The notes: generated by a model from the sequence alone, not told the origin. 64,000 nt of DNA from Desmospora activa DSM 45169 (GCF_003046315.1 NZ_PZZP01000001.1:496001-560000); one strand, 5' to 3'. Numbered from the stretch's first letter, positions 16,666-29,233 are shown. Made by a program: numbers and translations.

Positions 16666-17829
16666 ATGGTGACACCGGAACAGATCAAGCAATCTTTGAT
16701 ACAAGAAACGGAACGGCTAGGGATCGACAAGATCGGTTTTGCTTCCGCCGATCCCTTTCTCGAGTTAAAAGAGCGACTGATTCAGCATCGGAAGAGCGGC
16801 TTTGAATCGGGCTTTGAAGAGCCGGACCTGGATAAACGAACCGATCCGCGGCTTAGCCTGCCGAATGCTCGCACCATCATCGCCATCGCCCTCGCTTACC
16901 CCACACGAATGGATGACCCGCCGGCCAATCGACCTGGGGCGTACCGGGGATTCTTTTGCCGGGCGTCCTGGGGAGAGGATTATCATCATGTGCTTCGGCG
17001 TAAACTGGAAGGGCTGGAACGCCATTTGCGGGAGTTGGTTCCTGATGTAACCACCGAGATCATGGTGGACACCGGAGCCTTATCGGACCGGGCCGTTGCC
17101 GAACGGGCAGGGATCGGTTTTATCGGAAAAAACACATCGCTCATCACCACTCAATTTGGTTCGTGGGTTTATCTGGGAGAGATGTTGGTGGATATCGCCC
17201 TTCCTCCGGATCAGCCGGTGACGGAGGGGTGCGGTGATTGTACCGTCTGTATTGATGCTTGTCCCACCGGTGCCTTGGTAGGGCCGGGACAGCTCAACTC
17301 CCAAGCGTGCTTGGCTTACCAGACACAGACCAAAGGCTTTTTAGCCGACGAGTATCGCGATTTATTGGGTGGGTATCTTTACGGTTATGAAACTTGCCAG
17401 GCGGTATGTCCGTTCAACAGAGGAAAGAACTTTACGCACCAGGAAGCGTTTCGCCCTGATCCGGAAAAGGTGAAGCCGTTGTTGAAACCGCTGCTCACCA
17501 TCAGCAATCGTCAGTTTCAGCAACGCTTTGGAACCATGGCCGGTTCATGGCGCGGCAAAAAGCCGATTCAGCGTAATGCGATCATCGCTTTGGGGAGGTT
17601 TCGGGACAAGAGCGCAGTGCCGGATCTCATCAAGCTGTTGCAGGATGATCCACGGCCGGTGATCCGAGGAACGGCGGCGTGGGCCCTGGGGCGCATCGGA
17701 GGGTCAGAAGCGGAGAAGGCGCTCATGGAAGCAGAGCAAAGGGAGCAAGATTCAGAGGTTCAAAAGGAAATCAAGCGCGCTCTAAAAAACCGAATCACCC
17801 ATGAGAAGCAAGAGAACGAGCAGGGATAG
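16666..17829 (+). CDS. queG: Epoxyqueuosine reductase QueG
   Basis: This 387-residue cobalamin- and iron-sulfur-dependent enzyme converts epoxyqueuosine to queuosine in tRNA, the final step of queuosine synthesis. Two [4Fe-4S] cluster motifs are seen: CGDCTVCIDACPTGAL and, further on, ETCQAVCPFN. The N-terminal half has conserved IGFASADPF and the GFIGKNTSLI region. A C-terminal HEAT-type repeat (PDLIKLLQDDPRPVIRGTAA) is usual in Bacillota QueG. Start codons cluster (GTG 16660, ATG 16663, ATG 16666, GTG 16669) behind GGGGG; I chose 16666. Ogt follows after 15 bp, probably in the same operon. Confidence 0.95.
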   Translation: MVTPEQIKQSLIQETERLGIDKIGFASADPFLELKERLIQHRKSGFESGFEEPDLDKRTDPRLSLPNARTIIAIALAYPTRMDDPPANRPGAYRGFFCRASWGEDYHHVLRRKLEGLERHLRELVPDVTTEIMVDTGALSDRAVAERAGIGFIGKNTSLITTQFGSWVYLGEMLVDIALPPDQPVTEGCGDCTVCIDACPTGALVGPGQLNSQACLAYQTQTKGFLADEYRDLLGGYLYGYETCQAVCPFNRGKNFTHQEAFRPDPEKVKPLLKPLLTISNRQFQQRFGTMAGSWRGKKPIQRNAIIALGRFRDKSAVPDLIKLLQDDPRPVIRGTAAWALGRIGGSEAEKALMEAEQREQDSEVQKEIKRALKNRITHEKQENEQG

Positions 17830-17844
17830 GGAGGCTCTAGGCTG

Positions 17845-18384
17845 ATGGTTCCAGAATCGCGCACAATCGTATGGACGGAAATGGATAGCCCAGTGGGTGG
17901 AATCCGAATCGCTGCCACCAAAAACGGCGTGTGTAGGCTGGATTTTGCCAAGGGAGATGAACGTTGGCTGCATCTGGAACGTTGGTCCAAGGAATGGCTG
18001 GGAAACGTGCATTTGGAAAGAAACGATGAGGCGTTAACAGCGGTGACACAGCAGTTGCGAGAGTATTTTGTGGGACGGCGGCGCTCCTTTGATGTGGAAC
18101 TAGACTTGTATGGCACTTCCTTTCAAAAGCTGGTATGGGCACAGCTGTGGACGATTCCCTATGGAGAACTTCGCTCCTACAAAGAAGTAGCTCAAGGAAT
18201 GGGAGCGGCCAAAGCCGTTCGCGCTGTCGGAGGCGCCAACAATAAGAATCCGGTTCCGATTATCGTGCCGTGTCATCGGGTTGTGGGATCCAATGGTTCG
18301 TTGGTCGGCTATGGCGCCGGTCTCGATATCAAGGAAACCCTGTTGACATTGGAAGGCTCCCTTCCATCCCAAGCCCGTGCATAA
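17845..18384 (+). CDS. ogt: Methylated-DNA--protein-cysteine methyltransferase
   Basis: This 179-residue suicide DNA-repair protein accepts O6-alkyl groups from guanine on the Cys of PCHRVVGSNGSL (near residue 142). The arginine-finger helix segment AVGGANNKNPVP upstream of the active site is conserved. Length is typical for Ogt-like proteins without an Ada domain. GGGAGG lies about ten bases before ATG 17845. It lies just downstream of queG and is followed by a terminator. Confidence 0.95.
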   Translation: MVPESRTIVWTEMDSPVGGIRIAATKNGVCRLDFAKGDERWLHLERWSKEWLGNVHLERNDEALTAVTQQLREYFVGRRRSFDVELDLYGTSFQKLVWAQLWTIPYGELRSYKEVAQGMGAAKAVRAVGGANNKNPVPIIVPCHRVVGSNGSLVGYGAGLDIKETLLTLEGSLPSQARA

Positions 18385-18410
18385 GCACTTTTTCTTTTTT
18401 ATTAAGGAAG

Positions 18411-18438
18411 CGGACAGCGAATAGCTGTTCGTTTTTTG
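18411..18438 (+). terminator. Terminator of queG-ogt
   Basis: GGACAGC / GCTGTTC stem followed by GTTTTTTG. Confidence 0.85.
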
Positions 18439-18560
18439 TGTGGGAATATGCCATTTTTCTCGGTAACGGTGATATAATCAAAAAGAATGCTTTCGAGGGG
18501 GCGATTCCGTTTTCGGTTGTCAGTCTTGCGCAATTCGATTGGTTGGAGTGGTGAAAACCG

Positions 18561-20360
18561 ATGAGTATTTTTCGTGATTTATGGTGGTTTTTTAAACAAG
18601 AGAAACGAAGTTACGCATGGGGTGTCCTCATCTTGCTGGTGGTGGCGTTCCTCGAAATTTTTCCGCCATATGTGGTACGGGTGGTGGTGGATGGACTGGA
18701 GGCGGGAACGCTGACCGGCTCTGAGCTGGGGATGTGGCTGGGGCTGATCGCCTTGGCGGGAGTGGCGATGTATGTCTTGCGCTATGTGTGGCGCATTTTG
18801 CTGTTTGGTGCCGCTTTTCGTCTGGGGCAACTATTGCGCCGTCGCCTCTTTTCCCATTTTAGCAAGATGTCGCCCTCTTTTTTTCAGCGGCGTCGCACAG
18901 GGGATTTAATGGCCCATGCAACCAATGATATCCAGGCGGTCCAGGTGACAGCGGGAGAAGGGGTACTCACTTTGGTGGACTCCCTTGTATTAGGGGGTTT
19001 GGTAGTGGCTACCATGGCTCTGTTTATCAGTTGGGAGCTGACCCTAATCGCATTGATCCCCATGCCCTTGATCGCCTTGGCGGTAAGCAAATTTGGAACA
19101 ATGCTGCACCAACGCTTTCACCGGGCACAAGCAGCGTTTTCCGATATGAACGATAAAGTTCAGGAAAATATCTCCGGGATGCGGGTAGTCAAAGCATTTG
19201 GACAAGAAGAAAACGAAAAGCGTTCCTTTCAAAAACTGTCGCGGCACGTCGTAGAGAAAAATATCGCCGTGGCGCGGGTAGATGCTTTGTTCGATCCGAC
19301 CATCTCCCTGGTAATCGGTCTCTCCTTCTTTTTGGCCGTCGCTTTTGGTGGCTGGTTTGTAATGGAAGGGACGATGACGATTGGACAGTTGACCCAGTTT
19401 ACCATCTATTTGGGTCAGCTGATCTGGCCGATGTTGGCTTTTGGCTTTTTGTTCAACATTATGCAGCGGGGCCGTGCATCCTATGATCGCATTCATTCGC
19501 TGTTACAAGTGGAGTCGGAAATCCAAGATCGTCCTGCGGCCCTAACCGCCCGCGCTTCCGGTGAAGTCGCCTTTGCGGTGGATCATTTCGGCTATGACGG
19601 GGCGAAGGAGCCTGCGTTACGGGATATCCGCATCTCGGTCCAACCAGGGGAAACACTAGGGATCGTCGGGAAGACGGGAAGCGGAAAAACTACTTTGTTT
19701 AAGCTACTGCTGCGGGAATTTGACTGCACGGCGGGGGAGATCTGTATCGGGGGCGTACCGGTGCGGGAAATGACATTGGATGCTTTGCGTTCCGCCATCG
19801 GTTATGTTCCACAGGATCATTTTCTTTTTTCCGCCACCATCCGCGAAAATATCGCCTTTGGCCAAGCGGATGCCAGTGACGAGGAAATTGAGGAGGCTGC
19901 TCGCTTAGCCGGAATTCATGAGGATATTCTTCAGTTTGAACACGGCTATGATACCGTTGTCGGCGAACGGGGAGTAACTCTTTCAGGGGGGCAGAAGCAA
20001 CGGATTTCGATTGCACGGGCACTGTTGCTCACTCCCGAAATCCTGATCCTGGACGATTCACTGTCGGCGGTGGATGCCAAGACGGAGGAAGCGATTTTGG
20101 CGGCATTGCGCCAAACCCGACAGGAGAAGACGACGTTAATTGCCGCTCACCGTCTGAGTGCAATTGAACACGCAGATCAGATTGTGGTGCTGGAAGAGGG
20201 ATGGATCGCGGAACGGGGAACCCATCAGGAGCTGCTGCTGCAAGACGGCTGGTATGCATGGACATACCGCCAACAGCAGTTGGAGTCCATGATTCAAAAG
20301 GGAGGAGGTGCGGTTGATGGTGATACGCCGGTTACTCCAGTATCTCAACCCACATCGTAA
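18561..20360 (+). CDS. ABC exporter half-transporter, YheI/BmrC-like
   Basis: This 599-residue fused membrane-ATPase protein has six transmembrane helices in about residues 1-310 and a nucleotide-binding domain with Walker A GKTGSGKTT, signature LSGGQKQR and Walker B LILDDSLSAVD. The base after Walker B is Asp (LILDDS) where most exporters have Glu. This marks a degenerate catalytic site and is typical of the BmrC-like half of heterodimeric multidrug exporters. The partner gene overlaps by 44 bases. An extended -10 (TGATATAAT, near 18471-18478) lies upstream. Likely substrates are drugs or lipids, inferred from family. Confidence 0.92.
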   Translation: MSIFRDLWWFFKQEKRSYAWGVLILLVVAFLEIFPPYVVRVVVDGLEAGTLTGSELGMWLGLIALAGVAMYVLRYVWRILLFGAAFRLGQLLRRRLFSHFSKMSPSFFQRRRTGDLMAHATNDIQAVQVTAGEGVLTLVDSLVLGGLVVATMALFISWELTLIALIPMPLIALAVSKFGTMLHQRFHRAQAAFSDMNDKVQENISGMRVVKAFGQEENEKRSFQKLSRHVVEKNIAVARVDALFDPTISLVIGLSFFLAVAFGGWFVMEGTMTIGQLTQFTIYLGQLIWPMLAFGFLFNIMQRGRASYDRIHSLLQVESEIQDRPAALTARASGEVAFAVDHFGYDGAKEPALRDIRISVQPGETLGIVGKTGSGKTTLFKLLLREFDCTAGEICIGGVPVREMTLDALRSAIGYVPQDHFLFSATIRENIAFGQADASDEEIEEAARLAGIHEDILQFEHGYDTVVGERGVTLSGGQKQRISIARALLLTPEILILDDSLSAVDAKTEEAILAALRQTRQEKTTLIAAHRLSAIEHADQIVVLEEGWIAERGTHQELLLQDGWYAWTYRQQQLESMIQKGGGAVDGDTPVTPVSQPTS

Positions 20361-22065
20361 AGCGCTGGCGGTGGCAATGACGCTGCTCCTGGCCGCTACC
20401 GCGGCTGAGGTAGCCGGTCCCTTGCTAATTAAGGTGTTTATCGATGATTATTTGACACCAGGCATTTTTGACCAGCAAGCGCTCTTTACCTTAGGGGTTA
20501 CCTATCTGCTATTACACGTTGCCTCTGCAATATTGATGTACTTTCAGCTGTTTTCCTTTCAGCGCATCGCCCATTGGGTGATACAGGAACTGCGCATGGA
20601 TGTATTTGGCAAGGTGCAGCACCTGGGATTGTCGTTTTTTGATAAGCGGCCCGGCGGTGCCTTGATTTCCCGGATTACCAACGATACGGAAGCAATCAAG
20701 GATCTGTTTGTCAGTGTCTTATCCACCTTTGTGCAAAATACGGTCATGATCACCGGTATCTTTGTCGTCCTGTTTATCTTGGATGCGCGCTTAGCTTTCT
20801 TTTGCCTGTTTTTATTGCCGTTTGTGGTGGGTTTGATGGTGTTGTATCAAAAGCTTAGCTATCCCGTTTTTCGCACGGTCCGGCAAAAGCTGAGCGATCT
20901 CAATGCCAAGTTAAGCGAATCGATCCAAGGGATGAACGTGATCCAGGCTTTTCGCCAGCAGGCGCGGTTGCTGCGGCAATTTGAACAAACGAACCATGAG
21001 CATTATCAAGCCAATATGAAAAGCACCAAATTAAACGGTTTGCTGCTGCGGCCGGCGGTGGATCTTTTGTATCTGTTGGCGCTTATGATCGTGCTCAGTT
21101 TCTTTGGTTTTAACCTGGGGGAGAGCGCCATGCAGATCGGGGTGTTATACGCCTTTATCAATCTGTTGGCGCGTATGTTTGAACCCGTCAACCAGATGAT
21201 GCAGCAACTCACTTTTTTGCAGCAGGCGGTTGTATCCGCAGGCAGGGTGTTTGAACTGCTGGATGAACAGGAGCTGGCTCCGACGAAGAAAGGAGACGGA
21301 GAATCAAATCCCTCGATTACAGAGGGGCGGATTGTGTTTGACCAGGTGACGTTCTCCTATGATGGACACACCGATGTGCTTAAAAACATCTCCTTTGCCG
21401 CAGAGCCGGGTCAAACCGTCGCCTTGGTGGGACATACCGGCAGCGGCAAAACGTCGATCACCAATCTGTTGATGCGCTTTTATGAAGCGCAACAGGGGGC
21501 AATCACCATCGACGGCTATCCGCTGTCCGCCTTTAGCGAGGGCGAGCTACGTTCCAAGCTAGGATTGGTGTTGCAGGATCCCTTTTTGTTTGTTGGGGAT
21601 GTGAAAGAAAATATCCGGCTGCATAACCCGGCTGTCTCGGATGAAGATGTGAAGGAAGCGGCTCGTTTTGTCCAGGCGGACTCCTTTATCGAAAAGCTAC
21701 CTCATGGTTATGATGAACTGATCGGCGAGCGGGGGGCCACTTTCTCCAGCGGGCAACGTCAGTTGCTTTCCTTCGCCCGTACGATGGCCCAGCGACCCAA
21801 AGTGTTGATCCTGGACGAAGCGACTGCCAGCGTCGATACGGAAACAGAGGAGAAAATTCAGGAAGCGCTGCAACGGATGCGCCATGGCCGCACCACCATT
21901 GCCATCGCTCACCGCCTTTCCACTATTCAAGATGCGGATCTCATCCTTGTGCTCCATCGCGGTGAAATCGTAGAAAGGGGTACCCATCAAGAATTGTTGG
22001 CGCTAAATGGGTTGTATCATAAGATGTATCTACTGCAACAGGGAGTAAAAGAGACTACCGGCTGA
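20317..22065 (+). CDS. ABC exporter half-transporter, YheH/BmrD-like
   Basis: This 582-residue second half of the heterodimeric exporter has six transmembrane helices, Walker A GHTGSGKTS, and Walker B LILDEATASVD with a catalytic Glu, so it provides the competent ATP site. Its signature is FSSGQRQLL, changed from canonical LSGGQ, which is also typical of the partner in asymmetric exporters. Several starts are possible (GTG 20308, TTG 20314, ATG 20317, GTG 20320); ATG 20317 best fits the GGAGGAGG site. It overlaps the upstream gene by 44 bases, indicating balanced synthesis of both halves. Confidence 0.92.
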   Translation: MVIRRLLQYLNPHRKALAVAMTLLLAATAAEVAGPLLIKVFIDDYLTPGIFDQQALFTLGVTYLLLHVASAILMYFQLFSFQRIAHWVIQELRMDVFGKVQHLGLSFFDKRPGGALISRITNDTEAIKDLFVSVLSTFVQNTVMITGIFVVLFILDARLAFFCLFLLPFVVGLMVLYQKLSYPVFRTVRQKLSDLNAKLSESIQGMNVIQAFRQQARLLRQFEQTNHEHYQANMKSTKLNGLLLRPAVDLLYLLALMIVLSFFGFNLGESAMQIGVLYAFINLLARMFEPVNQMMQQLTFLQQAVVSAGRVFELLDEQELAPTKKGDGESNPSITEGRIVFDQVTFSYDGHTDVLKNISFAAEPGQTVALVGHTGSGKTSITNLLMRFYEAQQGAITIDGYPLSAFSEGELRSKLGLVLQDPFLFVGDVKENIRLHNPAVSDEDVKEAARFVQADSFIEKLPHGYDELIGERGATFSSGQRQLLSFARTMAQRPKVLILDEATASVDTETEEKIQEALQRMRHGRTTIAIAHRLSTIQDADLILVLHRGEIVERGTHQELLALNGLYHKMYLLQQGVKETTG

Positions 22066-22220
22066 GTGGGTAGGTGTTTGTCAATCAAAACGCGGGGTTA
22101 AGCCGCTTGTTGGTAGATCGATTTAAATCAGAGTAGAAAGGCGTCGCATGACTGGAGAATCTCGGAGTTGAATAAACTTACAAGTTCCCATTTCAATGGT
22201 GAACGGTTTGTCACCCACTG

Positions 22221-22254
22221 AAAAAGGCTTCTGTATAATTACAGGAGCCTTTTT
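22221..22254. terminator. Bidirectional terminator
   Basis: AAAAAGGCTTCTGTA / TACAGGAGCCTTTTT stem with T-runs on both strands. It serves the exporter operon and the convergent araR gene. Confidence 0.9.
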
Positions 22255-22256
22255 CT

Positions 22257-23402
22257 TTACCGTGTTTGGAATTGCTTCTTCTCTTTAGTGTTTTCATAGG
22301 GTTGAGTGGATGAGCGCAGGATCAGTTCCGGCTCAAACACAGTATCGTCCAAGATCTCCTTTTTCCCGGTGCGGAGTTGCTGGATGGCTTGCAAAATGCA
22401 TTCCGCCGCTTTGACGCCCATATAAAATTTGGGGTGTTTAACCGTCGTTAGTTTCACTTCTCCCGCTTCCGCCAATTGGGAGTCATCGAAGCTGACGACG
22501 GATAAATCCTCGGGAACCCGTATACCGGCCTGTTTCAGTTCACGTACCAGATCAAAAGCGATCTCATCATTGTAACAGACGATTCCGCTCGGGAGATGGA
22601 TGGACGATTTTTTTAAGATGGATTGGACATAGTGAGCGGCAGCTTCATTTCGTTGTTCCGTCGTAAAAAATTGCACCAGTTCCGAGCGAAAGGGAATCCC
22701 ATTGGCTTGGATCGCTTCCAGAAACCCTTTGAAGCGGTATTTTCCCTGTAGATCATCCGACTTAAAGATCCCGCCGATCCCACGATGACCCTGTTCGATC
22801 AGGTGTTTAGCGGCAAGAAAGCCACCTTTGCTATCATTGGAGCGAATGGAGCGAACGTTTAGCTCTAAGTAGGAACTGTGCAGCATCACCAGCGGGATCT
22901 GTTTTTCAAGAAGAGAAAAGTATAGCTCCAGGTTTGGATTGGGAAAGGCGCTTTTGGTCGGTTCAATGATCAGTCCATCCACCTGTTTTTCCATGACGGT
23001 TTTTAAGGCAGCCGCTTCTTTTTCCACATCGTTATTCGTATTTAACAACAGAATGGAGTACCCTTTTGGTCCTAAATGGGATTCAATTCCCCGAATGATG
23101 GAGGGAAAGATATAATCGGAAATATAGGTGGTAATGACCCCGATGATATGGCTTTGTGTATCCGGGTCTCCTTGTCCGGGTGGAGTATGGGATAAAAAGG
23201 TTCCTTTCCCTTGTACCCGATAAAGCCATTTTTCATGGACCAGCTCTGAGATGGCCAGTCGAACCGTTTGTCGGCTGAAATTGAATTGGTCGGCCAGTTC
23301 CAGCTCAGAAGGAATTTTTCCACCGGGTTGAAACTTTCCCGATTGTATCCAACCTTTAATTTCGTTTTTTAGTTGCAGGTATTTTGGTTTATTTGTATTC
23401 AT
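22257..23402 (-). CDS. araR: Arabinose repressor AraR
   Basis: This 381-residue chimeric repressor has an N-terminal GntR-type winged helix (residues ~6-72, QFNFSRQTVRLAISEL) and a C-terminal LacI/periplasmic-binding-like sensor domain, the AraR arrangement. In Bacillus, AraR releases TGTACGTACA-type operators when arabinose binds. Such boxes occur at three promoters here: 23563-23607 (next to this gene), 52412-52454 and 54039-54078. ATG 23402 follows AGGTGGGG; 33 more in-frame codons upstream lack a start signal. The gene is divergent from abfA and probably autoregulated through the shared control region. Confidence 0.93.
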   Translation of the reverse strand: MNTNKPKYLQLKNEIKGWIQSGKFQPGGKIPSELELADQFNFSRQTVRLAISELVHEKWLYRVQGKGTFLSHTPPGQGDPDTQSHIIGVITTYISDYIFPSIIRGIESHLGPKGYSILLLNTNNDVEKEAAALKTVMEKQVDGLIIEPTKSAFPNPNLELYFSLLEKQIPLVMLHSSYLELNVRSIRSNDSKGGFLAAKHLIEQGHRGIGGIFKSDDLQGKYRFKGFLEAIQANGIPFRSELVQFFTTEQRNEAAAHYVQSILKKSSIHLPSGIVCYNDEIAFDLVRELKQAGIRVPEDLSVVSFDDSQLAEAGEVKLTTVKHPKFYMGVKAAECILQAIQQLRTGKKEILDDTVFEPELILRSSTQPYENTKEKKQFQTR

Positions 23403-23548
23403 GTTTCCCCACCTTTGACTGTGAAGGTTGTTTGGTTTGTACGACCAACCTTTATTTTGGATGATCCTTAAACCCAATATGTTATCTATATTATAAAACA
23501 TAAGCGGATAATGGAAGGGATTGGCCGCGGCCGATTATTCAAAATAGG

Positions 23549-25144
<1,596 letters not shown>

Positions 25145-25149
25145 TCACT

Positions 25150-25839
25150 GTGTTGCAATCGTTAAAACAAGCAGTACTACAAGCGAATCTCGCTTTGCCC
25201 CAGTATGGACTGGTGACGTTTACATGGGGAAATGTAAGCGGAATCGACCGGGATCAAGGGTTGGTTGTAATTAAGCCCAGCGGTGTGCCATATCCCCAAT
25301 TAACGATCGATGATTTGGTTGTTCTCAATCTGGAGGGAGCGATCGTCGAGGGGCGGTTAAAACCGTCATCCGATACACCGACACATCTGGAGTTGTATCG
25401 AAATTTTCCCGATATCGGTGGGATCGTTCATACGCATTCATCTTGGGCGACGAGCTGGGCGCAAGCGGGTAGAGGGATTCCGGCTCTGGGAACGACACAT
25501 GGTGATTATTTTTATGGAGAGGTACCCTGTACCCGCAAAATGACGGCAACGGAGATTAATGGGGCGTATGAATGGGAAACCGGTCGTGTCATTGTGGAGA
25601 CCTTCCAAGAACGGGACCCCAATCAAATCCCAGGCGTGTTGGTACATTCCCACGCTCCCTTCTGTTGGGGAAAAGATCCCGATGATGCCGTTCATCATGC
25701 CGTTGTCCTAGAGGAAGTGGCGAAAATGGCTTACCGCTCTTATGTATTAAATTCGGGGCTTACACCGATGGATCAGACACTGTTGGATCGGCATTTTCTG
25801 CGAAAACACGGAAAGAAAGCGTATTACGGCCAAGTATGA
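25150..25839 (+). CDS. araD: L-ribulose-5-phosphate 4-epimerase
   Basis: This 229-residue class II aldolase-fold enzyme converts L-ribulose 5-phosphate to D-xylulose 5-phosphate, the last arabinose step. The zinc-binding set is visible: HTHSSWATS, the THGDYFYG region and [12 protein letters not shown] 25150 sits nine bases after AAAGGG and aligns with the start of Bacillus AraD. An ATG at 25141 overlaps the abfA stop (ATGA) but is only two bases from that site, so I favour the GTG. It lies in the middle of the ara operon. Confidence 0.94.
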   Translation: MLQSLKQAVLQANLALPQYGLVTFTWGNVSGIDRDQGLVVIKPSGVPYPQLTIDDLVVLNLEGAIVEGRLKPSSDTPTHLELYRNFPDIGGIVHTHSSWATSWAQAGRGIPALGTTHGDYFYGEVPCTRKMTATEINGAYEWETGRVIVETFQERDPNQIPGVLVHSHAPFCWGKDPDDAVHHAVVLEEVAKMAYRSYVLNSGLTPMDQTLLDRHFLRKHGKKAYYGQV

Positions 25840-25855
25840 AAAGGGGGGATGGAAA

Positions 25856-27553
25856 ATGGCGCAAAAATATGCCATCGGCATCGATTATGGAACGGAGTCG
25901 GGTCGGGCGGTGCTGGTTGATCTAGCGAACGGCAGGGAGATCGCGGAACATGTGACACCCTACCCCCATCAGGTGATCGATCGCCAATTGCCGGGGTCGG
26001 GGGTGGCGCTTGAAGCGGATTGGGCGCTTCAACATCCGGGTGATTATCTTGAAGTCTTAAAACGTTCCGTCCCGGAGGTGATGAAGGTATCCGGCATCAA
26101 TCCACAGGATGTGATCGGCCTTGGGATCGACTTTACCGCCTGTACGATGCTGCCGGTGGATGAGCAGGGGGAGCCGCTCTGTATGAAGGCGGAATTGCGT
26201 GATCGTCCTCACAGCTGGGTGAAGCTGTGGAAACATCACGCCGCACAAGCGGAAGCTAACCTTTTGAATGAAATCGCGGAAAAGCGAGGGGAACCTTTTT
26301 TACCGCGATATGGTGGCAAACTCTCCTCTGAATGGATGATAGCAAAGATATGGCAGATTTTGAATGAAGATGAGGACACCTATCACCAGACGGATCGGTT
26401 TGTGGAAGCGACGGATTGGGTGATATTTAAGCTGACGGGAAAGATGGTGCGAAACAGCTGTACAGCCGGATACAAATCGATTTGGCATAAGCACGAAGGA
26501 TATCCCAGCAAGGCCTTTTTTAAAGCATTAGATCCCCGCCTGGAGCACCTGACGGAGACCAAATTGCGTGGGAACGTGGTTCCCCTCGGCACCAAAGCAG
26601 GGAGCTTAACGGAAGAGATGGCGGCGATGACGGGTTTACAGGCGGGAATGGCTGTTGCCGTCGGCAATGTTGACGCCCATGCTGCTGTTCCTGCCGTCGG
26701 TGTGGTCACACCGGGCAAAATGGTGATGGTGATGGGGACGTCCATCTGCCATATGCTGCTGGGGACAGAAGAGAAATGGGTGGAAGGCATGTGCGGGGTG
26801 GTGGAAGACGGAATCATCCCTGGTTATTTGGGATATGAAGCGGGACAATCCGCAGTGGGGGACATCTTTGCTTGGCATGTGGCGAAAGCGGTTCCGACCG
26901 ATGTGAAAGAAGCGGTGGATCAAGAGGGTCTGGATGTTCATACGTGGCTGGAAAAAGAAGCGCAAAAGCTGAAACCGGGGGAGACGGGACTGCTTGCGCT
27001 AGACTGGTGGAACGGAAACCGCTCCATCCTGGTAGATGCCGATCTGACGGGGTTGATGCTGGGATATACGCTCCAGACACGAACGGAGGAAGTGTATCGT
27101 GCCTTGCTGGAGAGTACAGCTTTTGGCACCCGCAAAATTATTGAGGCTTTTCGGGAGAAGGGGGTGGAAATCGATGAATTGTACGCTTGTGGGGGTCTGC
27201 CGCAAAAAAATCAGCTGTTGATGCAGATCTATGCCGATGTGACCAACTTGGAAATTAAAATCGCCGACTCCACCCATACTCCTGCTCTGGGTGCAGCTAT
27301 GTTTGGCGCGGTGGCGGCGGGATCGGCAGCAGGCGGGTTTGCGACGATTGTGGAAGCGGCGGAAAAGATGGCCCGTGTGCGTTCAGAACCGATTCGGCCG
27401 ATAGCGGAACATGTCGCCGTATATGAACAGCTATACCAGGAATACAGCACACTTCACGACTATTTTGGCCGTGGTTCAAATGATGTGATGAAGCGGCTAA
27501 AAACGCTAAAAGAACAATGGAGGGCCAGCCAGCATGCTTACGAAATCTTATGA
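25856..27553 (+). CDS. araB: L-ribulokinase
   Basis: This 565-residue FGGY-family kinase phosphorylates L-ribulose with ATP. The N-terminal phosphate motif [11 protein letters not shown] (residues ~6-16) and the substrate-site [11 protein letters not shown] are present, and near the C-terminus [19 protein letters not shown], the FGGY signature region, is intact. Length fits AraB (about 560). AAGGGGGG precedes ATG 25856. It follows araD by 16 bp and overlaps araA by 20 bases. Confidence 0.97.
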   Translation: MAQKYAIGIDYGTESGRAVLVDLANGREIAEHVTPYPHQVIDRQLPGSGVALEADWALQHPGDYLEVLKRSVPEVMKVSGINPQDVIGLGIDFTACTMLPVDEQGEPLCMKAELRDRPHSWVKLWKHHAAQAEANLLNEIAEKRGEPFLPRYGGKLSSEWMIAKIWQILNEDEDTYHQTDRFVEATDWVIFKLTGKMVRNSCTAGYKSIWHKHEGYPSKAFFKALDPRLEHLTETKLRGNVVPLGTKAGSLTEEMAAMTGLQAGMAVAVGNVDAHAAVPAVGVVTPGKMVMVMGTSICHMLLGTEEKWVEGMCGVVEDGIIPGYLGYEAGQSAVGDIFAWHVAKAVPTDVKEAVDQEGLDVHTWLEKEAQKLKPGETGLLALDWWNGNRSILVDADLTGLMLGYTLQTRTEEVYRALLESTAFGTRKIIEAFREKGVEIDELYACGGLPQKNQLLMQIYADVTNLEIKIADSTHTPALGAAMFGAVAAGSAAGGFATIVEAAEKMARVRSEPIRPIAEHVAVYEQLYQEYSTLHDYFGRGSNDVMKRLKTLKEQWRASQHAYEIL

Positions 27554-29021
27554 ATTTTGGTTTGTTACCGGAAGTCAACACCTCTATGGAGAAGAGGCGC
27601 TGGCAAAAGTAGAGCAACATTCGCGCCAGATCACAGCAGGATTGCTTCATGCAGATGCGATTCCCTTTCCCATCGTCTTTAAACAGGTGCTGACAACACC
27701 GGAAGAGATCGTCAACCTTTGTATCGAAGCCAATGCAGATGAAAATTGTGCTGGTTTGATTACATGGATGCACACCTTTTCCCCAGCAAAAATGTGGATC
27801 GCAGGACTGTCCGAACTTCGGAAGCCACTGCTTCACCTGCATACCCAATTTTATCGTGATATTCCCTGGGATCGGATTGACATGGATTTTATGAATCTTC
27901 ACCAATCAGCCCACGGCGACCGAGAATATGGGTTTATGGGAACAAGGCTGGGCTTGGCTCGTAAAGTGGTGGTCGGTCATTGGGAAGATGAAGCAGTAAA
28001 GAAGCGAATCGGGGGCTGGATGCGTACCGCTGTCACGGTTTGTGCGGGAAAGCAGCTCAAGGTGGCCCGCTTTGGTGATAATATGCGCCATGTCGCCGTT
28101 ACCGAAGGGGATAAAGTGGAGGCCCAGATTCGATTCGGCTGGTCGGTCAACGGTTTTGGAGTCGGTGATTTGGTGGCGCGCATCAACGATATTACGGATG
28201 CGGTGGTCAAGGAATTGTTTGCGGAGTATCAAGAACTGTATGATCTGCCGGCGGAAGCGCATGAAGACGGACCGATTCGGGATTCGATATTGGAGCAGGC
28301 GCGTATTGAGTTGGGTTTAAAAGCGTTTTTGCAGGAGGGAGGGTTTCACGCTTTTACCACGACGTTTGAAGACCTTCATGGAATGAAGCAGTTGCCGGGG
28401 TTGGCCGTCCAGCGTCTGATGGGCGAAGGGTATGGTTTTGGCGGAGAAGGAGATTGGCGGACGGCAGCGCTGGTGCGCATGATGAAGACGATTGCCGCCA
28501 ATGAAGGAACTTCCTTTATGGAGGATTATACCTATCACCTAGAACCCGGCAATGAAATGATTCTGGGGGCCCATATGTTGGAGGTGTGTCCCACGATTGC
28601 AGCGGATCGGCCACGAGTAGCCGTCCATCCCCTCTCCATCGGCGGAAAAGGAGATCCGGCGCGACTCATTTTCAACGGCCGCTCCGGACCGGCGATCAAC
28701 GCCTCCCTGGTCGAGCTAGGCGGCCGTTTCCGACTAGTGATCAATGAAGTGGATGCGCTCAAACCTGAGCAGGCGATGCCCCATTTACCGGTGGCACGGG
28801 TACTGTGGAAACCGCAACCGTCACTGTCTGAGTCGGCGGAAGCGTGGATTTATGCCGGGGGCGCGCATCATACGGTTTTCTCTTATGTCGTTACAACGGA
28901 GCAGCTGTTGGATTGGGCGGAGATGGTCGGTATTGAAGCGGTCGTCATCGATAAACATACGTCTCTTCCCTCCTTTCGCAATCAACTAAAATGGAATGAT
29001 CTTCACTACCGTTTGCGATAA
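27534..29021 (+). CDS. araA: L-arabinose isomerase
   Basis: This 495-residue metal-dependent isomerase converts L-arabinose to L-ribulose. It has the family start [14 protein letters not shown], the [15 protein letters not shown] segment, active-site [16 protein letters not shown] and the C-terminal [10 protein letters not shown] with metal-binding His residues. Length is canonical. It is the last gene of the operon and overlaps araB by 20 bases; an AATGGAGGG site lies within araB. A terminator follows at 29073. Confidence 0.98.
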   Translation: MLTKSYEFWFVTGSQHLYGEEALAKVEQHSRQITAGLLHADAIPFPIVFKQVLTTPEEIVNLCIEANADENCAGLITWMHTFSPAKMWIAGLSELRKPLLHLHTQFYRDIPWDRIDMDFMNLHQSAHGDREYGFMGTRLGLARKVVVGHWEDEAVKKRIGGWMRTAVTVCAGKQLKVARFGDNMRHVAVTEGDKVEAQIRFGWSVNGFGVGDLVARINDITDAVVKELFAEYQELYDLPAEAHEDGPIRDSILEQARIELGLKAFLQEGGFHAFTTTFEDLHGMKQLPGLAVQRLMGEGYGFGGEGDWRTAALVRMMKTIAANEGTSFMEDYTYHLEPGNEMILGAHMLEVCPTIAADRPRVAVHPLSIGGKGDPARLIFNGRSGPAINASLVELGGRFRLVINEVDALKPEQAMPHLPVARVLWKPQPSLSESAEAWIYAGGAHHTVFSYVVTTEQLLDWAEMVGIEAVVIDKHTSLPSFRNQLKWNDLHYRLR

Positions 29022-29072
29022 AAAAGTGAAGTAAATATAAGGATGAGTTGACGCTGTCTCAACATCTTCACT

Positions 29073-29096
29073 AAAGCCCTTCAGTGGGGGCTTTTT
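29073..29096 (+). terminator. Terminator after araA
   Basis: AAAGCCC / GGGCTTTTT hairpin with T-rich tail. It separates the abfA-araDBA transcript from araNPQ. Confidence 0.8.
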
Positions 29097-29106
29097 CCTT
29101 AGAGAT

Positions 29107-29149
29107 TTGACACAATCGAAACGAAACATAAGTTTTGGTAGCGCTTTCA
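29107..29149 (+). promoter_or_regulatory. Probable araN promoter with cre site
   Basis: TTGACA (29107-29112) is followed by a weak -10. A catabolite-responsive element, TGGTAGCGCTTTCA (29136-29149), matches the CcpA consensus at 12 of 14 positions and overlaps the predicted transcript start. No AraR box is visible in this gap. Confidence 0.6.
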
Positions 29150-29233
29150 TGAATCGTGTGATTGGAGCTGTCAAGTGTGGAGTGATGAAGACCTTCGACT
29201 TTTACCCTTATACAGAAGGAGGTTTGCATCGAG